Position numbers and translations under genes: made by a program. This document shows positions 1 to 8,476 of a DNA stretch of 64,000 bases, piece by piece. Source of the DNA: Fusobacterium mortiferum ATCC 9817 (GTDB taxonomy: Bacteria > Fusobacteriota > Fusobacteriia > Fusobacteriales > Fusobacteriaceae); NCBI RefSeq assembly GCF_000158195.2, contig NZ_GL987987.1:62001-126000 (forward strand), written 5' to 3'. A model generated the notes under the pieces. It had not been told where the DNA came from. It saw only the letters and a program-made list of their open reading frames with translations, and ran no database searches. The first letter of the stretch is position 1; each line of letters starts with the position of its first letter.

Positions 1-1017
1 ATTCTACATTTTTTCTTAATTCTTCAATATCCTTATGAGTATATATTTTTTCAGTAGTAGCATAACTTTCATGTCCTATCATCTTCTTGATAGCTGTAGC
101 ATTTGCATTAGCATTACTAAGAAGAGTAGCAAAGGTATGACGGCAATCGTGAGGTCTATGTTCCATATTTAGTTGCTCCATAATAGGAATGAATTTTTCT
201 TTATAGTAGTTGTCATATTTCATCTTTTTACCCTTGAAGTTGATGATTAGATACTGGTTATCTTTATTATATCTCTTTTCAATTAAAGGGAATATTTTAG
301 GATGAATAGGTACTAATCTATTTTTACCTGCTTCTGTTTTTAATCCTCCAGTCATAGTCATATTAACAAGGTCTATATTCTTAGTTTCAAGTTCTAATAA
401 TTCTCCTATTCTAAAACCACTATATATCATAATAAGTATAGTATCTATAAATTCAATATCATCTATATGCTTCCATAGTAACTCTATCTCTTTATTACTA
501 AATGGTTCTCTCTTACTCTCCTCACTAGCTTTTCCAATATCAACAAACTCACTATAATCCTTTGTTATAATATCATTTTGCATAGCATAGGCGAACATTT
601 GTCCAAATAGAAATTTTATTTTCTTTTTAGTTGCTTGTCCTTTAGAACAGTTATCTATTGCTTCTTGTAAATGTCTAGCTTTAATATCTTTTATTTTCAT
701 ATTATGAAGCTTTTCAATATTATTATAAGCAATTGATAACCTAGTATAGCAGAATGACTAACTTTAGGATATTTAAGTTTACTCCATTTTTCATATACAT
801 CTTTAAATAAGATATTTGACAAATCTAAATCATAAGGATTATCCAGGTAGTCAATAAGAGCTTTTTGAGCTTCTTTTTGTGTAACATATGTTCCTATAGT
901 TTTTCGTATTTGGCGACCTGTACTTTCATCCCAACCTAATGTTACTCTAGCTATATATGGTTTTCTTCTAATTCCACTTAATTTACTGACACTTCCATTT
1001 CCATTAGCTTTTTTCAT
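1..1017 (-). pseudogene. Tyrosine recombinase (integrase), frameshifted and cut by the window edge
   Basis: Phage/ICE-type tyrosine recombinase that would catalyse integration and excision of the element to its right. The N-terminal half (1017 to about 735) carries an arm-binding-like region (KANGNGSV...) and a SAM-like region. The reading frame then breaks near 731-735, in the codons after ILGYQ, and continues one frame over from GCT at 730 as AYNNIEKLHN. The downstream frame holds the catalytic pattern HDCRHTFAT (H-x-x-R), a later GHESYATTEKIY with the His and the nucleophilic Tyr, and it is still open at position 1. One missing base explains the split; as drawn only a 106-residue product is made. 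It reads in the same direction as the excisionase-like gene upstream. Recombinase identity is secure; whether the frameshift is real is not. Confidence 0.85.
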
Positions 1018-1055
1018 AGTTTTATCATCTCCTTTAAAAATTTTTCTTTATTAAA

Positions 1056-1107
1056 AATACCAGAGATGATATACTCTAATTGCGGTAAGGGTATATTCTC
1101 TGGTATT
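1056..1107. repeat. Inverted repeat between excisionase-like gene and integrase
   Basis: Arms AATACCAGAGA (1056-1066) and TCTCTGGTATT (1097-1107) are perfect complements, and GATATAC/GTATAT just inside them extends the pairing with a two-base gap. There is no T-run on either side, so it does not look like a simple terminator. It could be an RNA hairpin limiting integrase expression or a recombinase/excisionase binding site. Confidence 0.5.
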
Positions 1108-1134
1108 AATAACCTAGAATACTCTTGAGTCTAT

Positions 1135-1344
1135 TTAGATGGCAGTCTGAATAGGCTCTTTTATATTTAGGTACTCATATAGTCTAGTGGCATTGATATA
1201 ATATATCCAATGTTTAGACCCTTCTTTTTTGATAGCACTGGCAAATTCTGAAAATTTACCCTGCTGTATAAAGACTCTCAATGTCTGTACAGGTAGCCCT
1301 AATAATTGAGCTGCTTTTTCAGTTTTTATTCTTTCTGATTTCAT
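1135..1344 (-). CDS. Excisionase-like helix-turn-helix protein (69 aa)
   Basis: Small DNA-binding protein of the excisionase/MerR-like winged-helix type. The N-terminal part (KTEKAAQLLGLPVQTLRVFIQQGKF) reads as a helix-turn-helix in which the second helix contacts DNA, followed by a short strand region (HWIYYINATRLYEYL). Such proteins steer tyrosine integrases toward excision. It lies just upstream of the integrase on the same strand, which is the usual xis-int order. A good ribosome site (GGAGG) precedes the ATG. It could instead be an element-specific repressor; the fold is clearer than the role. Confidence 0.7.
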   Translation of the reverse strand: MKSERIKTEKAAQLLGLPVQTLRVFIQQGKFSEFASAIKKEGSKHWIYYINATRLYEYLNIKEPIQTAI

Positions 1345-1401
1345 TTTTTCCTCCTTCTTTTTTAGATTAGGTAGATTTCAATTTATAATATATACTTAAG
1401 T

Positions 1402-2846
1402 TTATAAAAAATTTATAATTTTAAATTCGCCAGTACTAGCATTATATCCAATATCCTCTCTATTAAGAATTTTTCCTAAACTAGCTATTAAAGTTATAAA
1501 ATTAGTAGAAATATCTTGTGTGTAATAAGAAATTCTACGGGGAATAGGTCTAGGAGTGTAGGTATTTAATCCGATAATATATTCTACTAACATATTATAA
1601 TTCTGTGTAAGAGTACTTAATGTTTGTATAAGGTTATTTTTATCTTTTTCTAAATTTTCTATTCTTTCTATTGCTTCTTCTAAAGATGTCAAGTTAGAGA
1701 ACTTAAATTCAAATTTTTTATCTAATATTTCATAAAATTCCTGTAAAAGTACATTATATCCTTGATCAGTTTTAATTATAGGAGATATATAAGGCTTAAT
1801 AGTTTGATTATTTATATAATTATTGTATTCGGTTTCGTTCTCTTTAACTCCATATTTATTAATAGCAATCTTATAATATTTAGAAGGCTTTTCTTTTATT
1901 TGCACCAAAATTCTATTTGAATAAAAATAAATCTTTTTGATAGTTGAATTTGGTGGTAAATAAAGTGGAACAAAGTTTACTAAAAATTTTTTTCCATAAT
2001 CACTATTCCAAAAATTGTGATATTTTCCATTTTCTATATTTAATATAAATTCAGTAAATTCTAATAACTCATTGACATTCTCATCGGAAAAATTCTTTTC
2101 ATATAGTGAAGTAATAAAAAAAGTTATTATTTTTTGTGCTTTTTTTACAAGTCTTGTATTAGAAGTAAATGGGACTTGAATTTTATTATTTTCTCTAGTT
2201 CTATTTTTATCTATAAAATTTTTAATTTCTTCATATGCATCTTCGCTCTCTTTTTCAGTAAGGTTAGAGCTAGAAGTTTTTGTTAAAAGCCATCCAGGAT
2301 TCCAAATTAAACGCTCAACCATAGCTTCCTCTCTAAAGAAAATTGGTATATTGCTATAAAAAGTATTACTACTATAACTTAAAGGATCTCTATCTAATGA
2401 CTCTTGGAGTGAATCATAGCTATTTCCTACAAAGTAACAAGAGGTAGTTTGTTCAAGTATTTCGTTTCCCCGAGAAAAACTATCCCCATTTAAATAAGTT
2501 TTAAATGAACTCCTTAAGTTAGAATCTATATCTGACTGGGAAAGATTTGAAATTTCATCAATTAAGATTGCTTTATTTTTTTTACAAATATAACACCATC
2601 CATATTTTTATTGAGAGAGCCAAATAATTGTGCAACAGAGAGTGCTTTAACTAGTTCAAAAATCTCGTTGAATCTTTTAGAAATGTATGACTTTCCAGTA
2701 TTTGGAGCTCCAAGTTCTATTAGGTGTCCATGCTCTATCAATAAGGGTAAAAATCTCATAAATCTAACTAATATATCTGTAATAGTAAAAGTTTTGATAT
2801 CTAATCCTAAAGCCATAAAAAATAGTATCAATAATTCTAAATTCAT
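1402..2846 (-). pseudogene. BrxL-like AAA+ ATPase, split by a frameshift in an A8 tract
   Basis: The two reading frames here form one gene. The first (2846 down to about 2576) has a Walker A (LIELGAPNTGKSYI) and a VAQLF segment. After the A8 run at 2576-2583 the next frame continues KAILIDEIS (Walker B), SFSRGNE, CYFVGNSYDSL and, past an internal ATG at 2322, IWNPGWLLTK. These are the landmarks of BrxL, the Lon-like AAA+ ATPase of BREX phage defence (GTGKS, SFaRG, vfvGN, PGW). One extra A restores a product of about 481 aa, shorter than typical BrxL, with no obvious Lon protease domain. The C-terminal 300 residues contain a coiled-coil-like stretch (SLEEAIERIENLEKDKNNL) and are otherwise unfamiliar. 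The start at 2846 has GGAGGAGG upstream and lies one base after the stop of the zinc-ribbon gene. No PglX, PglZ or BrxC is seen nearby. Confidence 0.75.
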
Positions 2847-2847
2847 T

Positions 2848-3480
2848 TTAATTTCCTCCTCCAATTTGTATTTCTAGACTTTTTTCAAAGTAAAATTTTA
2901 AAAAGTTAGCATTAGAAGAATGAGTCAAGTTTATAGTTCCGCATTTAGGGCAAAAAGGCTCCAATCCACCATACATAAAATTTCCACAGTTATTACAACT
3001 GAGAGGAAATAATAAAGGTCTTAAATGAGAGTAATTTTTAGTAACAATTTTATTATTAAATACCCCTAAATTATTTTCAGAATCTTCAGTAGATAATGAG
3101 AAGACGTATGGCATAATGTTTCGATTATAAATGGAATACTGATAATAGTTAAAGGGCTCTATATTTTTATCAAAGTTTTGAAAAATTGGCTTGACAAGAA
3201 TACCAAAATTTTGATTGAAATAGGGTCTTCTAAATCCCCAAATCTGTATTGGATATTCTTGTAAGATACATCCTATTTGGAATTCAAGAGCATTAAGAAA
3301 ATTACCTTGTCGATTTTTAGCAATCCAAATAGACCAATAAGAATAATAATTAATATAAATTCGGTTTTCATCTTCTGTATAGGAAAGTTGTGGATAATAT
3401 TGTGATAAAATATTAGAAAAAGAAAGTCCACAATTTTGAAAAAGAAAAATAAGTGTAGTGATTAAATCTGTTAAGTTCAT
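2848..3480 (-). CDS. Zinc-ribbon protein partnered with the BrxL-like ATPase
   Basis: I do not recognise this 210-residue protein as a named family. It starts with a hydrophobic helix (MNLTDLITTLIFLFQNCGL), has a Tyr/Asn/Trp-rich middle with no clear motif, and ends in a treble-clef-like zinc ribbon, CNNCGNF...CPKCGTIN (about residues 165-185). Its stop codon is one base from the start of the BrxL-like gene, so the two are almost certainly co-translated and probably act together, for example with this protein as a nucleic-acid or target recognition subunit. That role is inferred from context only. Confidence 0.7.
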   Translation of the reverse strand: MNLTDLITTLIFLFQNCGLSFSNILSQYYPQLSYTEDENRIYINYYSYWSIWIAKNRQGNFLNALEFQIGCILQEYPIQIWGFRRPYFNQNFGILVKPIFQNFDKNIEPFNYYQYSIYNRNIMPYVFSLSTEDSENNLGVFNNKIVTKNYSHLRPLLFPLSCNNCGNFMYGGLEPFCPKCGTINLTHSSNANFLKFYFEKSLEIQIGGGN

Positions 3481-3705
3481 AGAATACCTCCAAATTAATT
3501 TTATATTTTTGTTTCAACTACCTATTATTTCTCATTGCTATTTTGAAGATTTGATGGTATACTAATAATATAGTAAACAAAATATCAATTTAAAATAAAA
3601 TGTAAGTTTAAAACATACAAACATAATATTTATTATAAATAAACGATATGTTTATTATGTATATTAGCATATTTTTTTATAAAAGTCAAGAGAAGGGAGT
3701 AAAAA
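3481..3705. promoter_or_regulatory. Divergent intergenic promoter region with inverted repeats
   Basis: This gap separates the zinc-ribbon/BrxL-like pair (leftward) from the 417-aa gene (rightward). A rightward promoter is readable as TTGCTA (3535-3540), 17 bases, then TATACT preceded by TG (3558-3563), giving a leader of about 135 bases. That leader contains matched half-sites ACATAATA and TATTATGT roughly 30 bases apart and a TTATT-ATA-AATAA palindrome, suitable for a shared regulator. Confidence 0.45.
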
Positions 3706-4959
3706 ATGAAAATATACCTTAAAACAGAGAATATAGAGAAGTTCTTACAAACTAAAGCTTCGCTGGTCAATACAATTGTTGGAGTTGTTACTTCAGATTC
3801 GGATATAGTGAAGATAAAATTAACTAATACAGCAAATTTCGTTGGAAATTTGGCAAATGATAATCTGCGAAATGAATGGAATTTACTATATAAAATTTCG
3901 AATTTTACACAATATAAAAAAATAGTTTTAGATATAGATTCTAATGTTATTAAATTTTCAGGATACCAATATTTAGATTTGGATATTATTGATGACTTAG
4001 ATCCAGAATTTTATAATGAGATTAAAAAAATTTATTTTAAATTCAATACAGCAGAACTTGAGTTAAATGAGATTGAAATAAAAAGGAATTGTATTGGTGA
4101 ACTTATAGAAAACTTACATCAAAGATTGGAAAATAATGATAATTTGTATTGGAAATTAAATTTATTAATAGTTTTTGAATACCTTTTCTTATTTATACAA
4201 GAAATGGGAGATGATATTTCCTTAGAAGATTCTTTAAATATAAAGTTAAAAAATATAATAAAAATTCTTTTAAATGAGGAAGAAATAAGTTTTGAAACTG
4301 GATTAAGTAGTCTAGGAAAAGAGTTCTATAATATACTAGATAAGTTATCAAATAACCAAACTTATGATTTAAAATTTATTTTTTTATCTTCACCTTTAAG
4401 AGAAAAAGAATGGTTTTTATATAATTTATTAAAAAAGATGAAATCAGAGATTGGGAATGAGTTCTTGGCAAAATCTAGTAATAGAATGAAAATCAGTTAC
4501 TTTCACACACATAAAGATAATAGAAAGCCAACATATGATTTTATTTTTGGATTTTTAAATACATTAGATAATAATGCAAAAAAAGATGAATACTTAAATT
4601 TTTTTAATAGATTTAATGAAGTAAATAGTTTTTTAGCAGCAGTATCAAAGGAAAATATATTAATAAATATTAATACTTTTTTTTCTTATCGTCAAACAAT
4701 TCCAGGATTTTACTTAGATATGAGTGAGTTTTATATTGATATTCTTATTCCTATGTCAGATAATTTTAATATTAATTTAAGATTTGGATGCTCAGGTGAT
4801 TTAAATAATCTAACACCATATTCAAGAGTAGGATTATTCACATATAATCCTCAGATAGGACAATACTCATTAAATGCATTATATGGAACTCCTAATATGT
4901 TACCTCCAGTTGGTTTAAATCAAGCATATTATATTATAAAATGGATAACTATAGTATAA
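3706..4959 (+). CDS. Unknown 417-aa protein divergent from the BrxL-like operon
   Basis: No family recognised. The protein is acidic and rich in Asn, Ile and Leu, with a helical middle (residues about 110-210) and no signal peptide or membrane segment. The C-terminal third (NFNINLRFGCSGDLNNLTPYSRVGLFTYNPQ) looks beta-rich and ends in a hydrophobic strand. It starts after AGAAGGGAG and is followed closely by a terminator, so it is a single-gene transcript. Its position, sharing a regulatory region with the zinc-ribbon/BrxL-like pair, suggests it belongs to the same cassette, but nothing in the sequence proves that. Confidence 0.6.
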   Translation: MKIYLKTENIEKFLQTKASLVNTIVGVVTSDSDIVKIKLTNTANFVGNLANDNLRNEWNLLYKISNFTQYKKIVLDIDSNVIKFSGYQYLDLDIIDDLDPEFYNEIKKIYFKFNTAELELNEIEIKRNCIGELIENLHQRLENNDNLYWKLNLLIVFEYLFLFIQEMGDDISLEDSLNIKLKNIIKILLNEEEISFETGLSSLGKEFYNILDKLSNNQTYDLKFIFLSSPLREKEWFLYNLLKKMKSEIGNEFLAKSSNRMKISYFHTHKDNRKPTYDFIFGFLNTLDNNAKKDEYLNFFNRFNEVNSFLAAVSKENILININTFFSYRQTIPGFYLDMSEFYIDILIPMSDNFNINLRFGCSGDLNNLTPYSRVGLFTYNPQIGQYSLNALYGTPNMLPPVGLNQAYYIIKWITIV

Positions 4960-4980
4960 ATATATATTATAAAATGTAAA

Positions 4981-5006
4981 AAGATTCCTATGGGAATCTT
5001 TTTTAT
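4981..5006 (+). terminator. Rho-independent terminator
   Basis: Stem AAGATTCC (4981-4988) pairs with GGAATCTT (4993-5000) around a four-base loop, followed by a T-rich run. It closes the transcript of the 417-aa gene and separates it from the DNA-metabolism module. Confidence 0.85.
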
Positions 5007-5030
5007 TTTATATAAAAAGGATGTGATAGT

Positions 5031-5525
5031 ATGAAAGCTTATGAGATTAAAAATGCGATGATTGATACTTTGGATATATTTTTAGAGAGCAACAAAGATG
5101 AGATGGACAAAGAGAACTATGATGATGTGATGGAGTATTTGAGAGAGGAATTAGAGAGCAAGAGTTCAAATATAGTGAGATACATTAGAAACTTAGAGCT
5201 AGAGAATATAGTAGCTAAAACAGAGATAGATAGATTGGAGGAACTTAAGAAAAGTAGAGAGAAGAAAATAACTTCATTGAAAGGGTATATTAAGGGAATC
5301 TTATTAGAATTAGATAAAAAGAAGATTGAAACTGATTTAGGAAATCTTAGCTTGAGAAAAACTACAAGTGTAGAGATAATTGATTTATCTAAGATACCTA
5401 AAGAGTATTTAACAGTAAAAGAGGAAATTAAACCAGCTAAAAATTTAATAAGCGAAAGTCTTAAGAAAAATATAGCAGTCAGTGGTGCAATTCTTAAAGA
5501 AGATTATCTGTTAAAAATCAAGTAA
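5031..5525 (+). CDS. Siphovirus Gp157-like protein
   Basis: 164-residue protein resembling the Sipho_Gp157 family of phages and integrative elements, whose members are linked to phage resistance or DNA metabolism but are poorly understood. The middle (residues about 45-100) is a long charged coiled coil (ENIVAKTEIDRLEELKKSREKKI), followed by the family-like segment with FGNLSLRKT-type strands, here LGNLSLRKTTSVEI, and a Lys-rich C-terminus. It is the first gene of a co-directional run that continues with ArdC-like and Rad52-like genes, the common order in such modules. The start has AAAAGGATG upstream. Confidence 0.7.
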   Translation: MKAYEIKNAMIDTLDIFLESNKDEMDKENYDDVMEYLREELESKSSNIVRYIRNLELENIVAKTEIDRLEELKKSREKKITSLKGYIKGILLELDKKKIETDLGNLSLRKTTSVEIIDLSKIPKEYLTVKEEIKPAKNLISESLKKNIAVSGAILKEDYLLKIK

Positions 5526-5538
5526 GGAGAATGAGAAT

Positions 5539-6384
5539 ATGGAAAATAAAGAATTTATGAGTATTATAGATAGACTAAAAGAAAATATAAATGACAAGAT
5601 AAAAGATTTCTTAGAGAATTCACAAGAGCTAAAAGACTTTATAGAGTTTAGAAGAAAGAACTTCTATAATTACAGTATTAGAAACAATATTCTAATCTAT
5701 AAGCAAGATAAGACAGCCACTATGATAGCTAGTTTTAAAAGATGGAAAGAGCTTGGGTATAATATCAAAAAGGGAGCTAAAGCCATTCATATCTTAGTAC
5801 CACTTATCAGTAAAAAGGTAGTTGATGGAAAGGAAGAGCAATATGTATATGGATATAAATATGCTAATGTATTTGATATTAAAAGTACCATTCCAACAGA
5901 TAAAGCAGTAATCATTCCAGAGATTGATACTAGGATGAAGCGAGGGGATAGTAAATATAAGATAACAGAATTATTTAAAAAATCTAAGGAAATAGTAGAG
6001 CAGTATTTGCCAGTTAATGTAGTTAAAGAACTTCATGCTAAAGGTTGTACTGATGGAAATACCATTACACTTAGAAAAGATAGATATGTAGCAATGAGTG
6101 GAACTCTTATGCATGAGTTCATTCATTATTTAAACCATTTTGGAAAAAATCCTAAAAGTCAAAATCAAGAGGAAGTAGAAGCAGAGATAGGAGCCATGTT
6201 ATATGGTTCCTATTTTAATTTAGACATAAGTGGAAAGTATAAGTATATAGCACTGTGGAAAAGTAAAGATGTAAGACTAGATGAAGCTTTTGATGTAGCT
6301 CTATCATCATTTGAGGAATTACTTTATGGAAATATGGATAAAAAAGGATTAATAGATTTAATTGAAGGAAAAGAGGAGGAATAA
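5539..6384 (+). CDS. ArdC-like antirestriction protein with metallopeptidase domain
   Basis: 281 aa. The N-terminal half has the ArdC-type single-stranded-DNA-binding domain: NFYNYSIRNNILIY, FKRWKELGYNIKKGAKAI and a HILVP strand. The C-terminal half carries a zinc-peptidase motif HEFIH (about residue 194) with a later Glu-rich helix EEVEAEIGAMLYG that supplies the third ligand. ArdC-type proteins of plasmids and ICEs coat incoming ssDNA and shield it from restriction; the peptidase half may cleave a host factor. It lies 13 bases after the Gp157-like gene and 2 bases before the next, so it is one operon. The assignment rests on clear motifs; the substrate is unknown. Confidence 0.8.
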   Translation: MENKEFMSIIDRLKENINDKIKDFLENSQELKDFIEFRRKNFYNYSIRNNILIYKQDKTATMIASFKRWKELGYNIKKGAKAIHILVPLISKKVVDGKEEQYVYGYKYANVFDIKSTIPTDKAVIIPEIDTRMKRGDSKYKITELFKKSKEIVEQYLPVNVVKELHAKGCTDGNTITLRKDRYVAMSGTLMHEFIHYLNHFGKNPKSQNQEEVEAEIGAMLYGSYFNLDISGKYKYIALWKSKDVRLDEAFDVALSSFEELLYGNMDKKGLIDLIEGKEEE

Positions 6385-6386
6385 TT

Positions 6387-6683
6387 ATGCTAAGTACAAA
6401 GAGAGTTATCAAAATATTAGAGAAATTAATAGAAGAGATGGAGAAAATTAATGTTAGAAAGGTAGTAAGTATATCACTATCTGAAACTAATAGAAATATT
6501 CCTAAAATTCCTAAAGCAGTTATCAAGGAAATGTTAGAGGAAATTAAGCAAAAGAATAAGACTAATTTATCTATTGTAGATATTCCAGATGATGATTCAA
6601 GATACATATTCCAAGATATTTTAAATGGAAAGTTAGTAGTAAATAACTTAAGTAAAGAAGTAATTATAGGAGTAAGAATTTAA
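6387..6683 (+). CDS. Small hypothetical protein (98 aa)
   Basis: Unrecognised. A soluble, mostly helical protein (KRVIKILEKLIEEMEKINV) with a short strand-rich end (KLVVNNLSKEVIIGVRI). It starts directly after the ArdC-like stop with AGAGGAGGAA as ribosome site and is embedded in the operon of DNA-processing genes, so a supporting role in element DNA metabolism is possible. Confidence 0.6.
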   Translation: MLSTKRVIKILEKLIEEMEKINVRKVVSISLSETNRNIPKIPKAVIKEMLEEIKQKNKTNLSIVDIPDDDSRYIFQDILNGKLVVNNLSKEVIIGVRI

Positions 6684-6697
6684 AAAGGAGAGATACA

Positions 6698-6991
6698 ATG
6701 AGAACTATATTTATGACACCACTAATAAGACATGATTTAGATGTAAGAGCATTACTAATGATAGTATCAGCTATAAGGTTAAAGGAAGAGAAAGAGGAAA
6801 CTCAAGGACTAGACCCATTTCAGATATTTGAGTTCAAAGGAAAAAAGATGATTAATAGACAGGAAGAACCACAGGATAAAAGAGAGTTTGACCTAAGTTA
6901 TGAAGTTAAAGAGTGTAAAGTATGGGCAGTATTAGAATTAGATGAAACATTTGGAGAATATTGGACTATCATGTTTCCAAGCGAATATTAA
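6698..6991 (+). CDS. Small hypothetical protein (97 aa)
   Basis: Unrecognised. The sequence has an amphipathic N-terminus (VRALLMIVSAIRLKEEKEE) and a C-terminal strand pair (CKVWAVLELDETFGEYWTIMF). A strong AAAAAGGAGA site precedes the ATG. It sits between the 98-aa gene and the Rad52-like gene in the same transcript. Confidence 0.6.
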   Translation: MRTIFMTPLIRHDLDVRALLMIVSAIRLKEEKEETQGLDPFQIFEFKGKKMINRQEEPQDKREFDLSYEVKECKVWAVLELDETFGEYWTIMFPSEY

Positions 6992-7007
6992 AAGGAGGAT
7001 TGAGAGT

Positions 7008-7643
7008 ATGGATAAGTTATTAGAAAAGTTAAGAGAACCATTTGCTAGAGAGGAATTGGAATTTAGAGTTGGAGCAGTAAACAAGGATAAGATGGAGGGA
7101 TTGGCTCTTGCTTATGTACAAGCAAGAGCTATTCAAAATAGATTAGATGAGCTATTTGGAATAGATGGTTGGACTGTATCATATAGGGAAGTATCAGCAG
7201 GATTTATCTGTTCTCTATCTATCAAAATCAATGATAGATGGATAACTAAAGAAGATGGAGCAAGTATGACAGAGTATGAAAGTATAAAAGGGGGAATATC
7301 TAATGCTTTTAAAAGAGTAGCAAGTAGTGGATTTGGAATAGGAAGATATTTATACAAAGCTAAAAATAGATGGTATCCAGTAAGACAGCAAGGAAAAGGA
7401 TATGTATTTACAGTAGAACCAGAGTTAGAACTTGAAGATAACAACCTAACATTTAGGAAATTAGAAGCAGAAAAAGACGAACCTAAGGTAGTAGGAAGTA
7501 CTAAGATAGTAATAGAGTTTGGAAAATACAAAGGAATGACACTACAAGAGATTTATGAGAAAGACATTAATTACATCAAATATCTAAGAGCTAATGCCAA
7601 AGATAAGAAAATATCACAAGCATGTGCAGAAATGATAGCTTAA
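7008..7643 (+). CDS. Rad52-family single-strand annealing protein
   Basis: 211 aa. Residues about 1-135 match the Rad52/22 annealing-protein family used by phages and ICEs for homologous recombination: FAREELEFRVGAV, RAIQNRLDELFGIDGW, EDGASMTEYESIKGGISNAFKRVA and GIGRYLY. The C-terminus (about 165-211) adds FGKYKGMTLQEIYEKDINYIKYL, resembling the small domain at the end of exonuclease-X-like proteins (DUF3820-like). The start at 7008 is chosen because AAAGGAGG lies 9 bases upstream; a longer frame begins at 6942 but overlaps the preceding gene without its own ribosome site. It probably repairs or recombines the element's DNA together with the ssDNA-binding ArdC-like protein. Confidence 0.8.
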   Translation: MDKLLEKLREPFAREELEFRVGAVNKDKMEGLALAYVQARAIQNRLDELFGIDGWTVSYREVSAGFICSLSIKINDRWITKEDGASMTEYESIKGGISNAFKRVASSGFGIGRYLYKAKNRWYPVRQQGKGYVFTVEPELELEDNNLTFRKLEAEKDEPKVVGSTKIVIEFGKYKGMTLQEIYEKDINYIKYLRANAKDKKISQACAEMIA

Positions 7644-7654
7644 TGGGAGATATT

Positions 7655-7915
7655 ATGGAGAGATATATTCAATTATTTAAAGAATACAGAATTATAAGGA
7701 AAAATCTATTAGAGAGATTTGAAAAACAGGTAAAGGGGATTATGGAAGAGTTAAAGTTCTATACTGATGTTATGGTTTATTTGAAAGATAATAAAGAAAT
7801 AGATTTTGAAAGAATATCTTCATTATCTACAATTTATTACCTATATAAAATGAATAGAAGAAAATATCCAAAGGTAGAAATATACTTAGAAAACTATTTT
7901 AGAAGGGAGAATTAA
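7655..7915 (+). CDS. Tandem paralogue 1 of 3 (86 aa, possibly DUF3848-like)
   Basis: First of three consecutive related small proteins. Shared pattern: a helical N-terminus with Tyr-Leu-x-Phe-type residues, then a KFYTDVMVYLK-type helix, a short acidic link and an SLSTIYYLY helix. The start at 7655 follows GGGAGA; an earlier ATG at 7643 overlaps the previous stop. The layout resembles DUF3848-type plasmid/ICE proteins of unknown function, but that link is tentative. All helical, no catalytic motif. Confidence 0.6.
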   Translation: MERYIQLFKEYRIIRKNLLERFEKQVKGIMEELKFYTDVMVYLKDNKEIDFERISSLSTIYYLYKMNRRKYPKVEIYLENYFRREN

Positions 7916-7916
7916 A

Positions 7917-8201
7917 ATGAAGAATTATCAAAAGTTACTAGATGAGTATATAGTATTTGAAAAGGAAACCTTAGAAAAAGATAGTAGAGAAGTTTATTCT
8001 ATGGCAGAACAGATAAAATTTTATAATGATGTTATGAATTATCTTGAGTATGGAGATATAAAGGTAAGAGATTTAGAAAAGATAAAATCACTTAAGGACT
8101 TATATTACTTCTATATGGAAAGTGATGACTATATTGTAAGAAGATTTGAAGATACACAAAATCTCATAGAAGCATATATAAAAAGATTGGAGGATAACTA
8201 A
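7917..8201 (+). CDS. Tandem paralogue 2 of 3 (94 aa)
   Basis: Second copy of the trio. It shows the same order of elements: YQKLLDEYIVFEKETL, IKFYNDVMNYLEYG and IKSLKDLYYFYMES. It begins 1 base after copy 1 ends, and its stop overlaps the first base of copy 3. It has diverged strongly from its sisters, so the duplication is old, and the three probably form a hetero-complex or are dosage copies. Function unknown. Confidence 0.6.
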   Translation: MKNYQKLLDEYIVFEKETLEKDSREVYSMAEQIKFYNDVMNYLEYGDIKVRDLEKIKSLKDLYYFYMESDDYIVRRFEDTQNLIEAYIKRLEDN

Positions 8202-8461
8202 TGGATAGATTAACAGAAGAGTATTTGAAATTCAAAAGCTCTATACTAGCACTAAATAAGGAAGAGATATTTGAGAGAGCCTTTAAGATAGTATTCTATA
8301 ATAAGATTTATAGGTATTTCAAGAATACTGGAGCTTATGTTGATAAGGATATGAGTATAGCTAGTCTATATAACTTTTATATTAAGTATGAAAGTTTAAA
8401 TGTAAATAATATTGAAGATATAGCAGAGTTTTTAAATGTATATAGAAAATATGTAGCATAA
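8201..8461 (+). CDS. Tandem paralogue 3 of 3 (86 aa)
   Basis: Third copy of the trio, with KEEIFERAFKIVFYNKIYRYFK and MSIASLYNFYIKYES corresponding to the helices in copies 1 and 2. This copy looks most like DUF3848 (EEI..A..I....I..Y then a LY.FY helix). It starts in the stop codon of copy 2, so translation is coupled. No function can be assigned. Confidence 0.6.
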   Translation: MDRLTEEYLKFKSSILALNKEEIFERAFKIVFYNKIYRYFKNTGAYVDKDMSIASLYNFYIKYESLNVNNIEDIAEFLNVYRKYVA

Positions 8462-8476
8462 AGAGGAGGAATTAAC

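Noticed and set aside
728-740. Programmed frameshift in the integrase
   Set aside because: The junction CAATTGCT has no slippery heptamer or downstream stem; a simple indel is a better explanation.
2611-2877. Plus-strand open frame opposite the BrxL-like gene
   Set aside because: No ribosome site or family resemblance, and it is exactly antisense to the Walker A region of a recognised gene.
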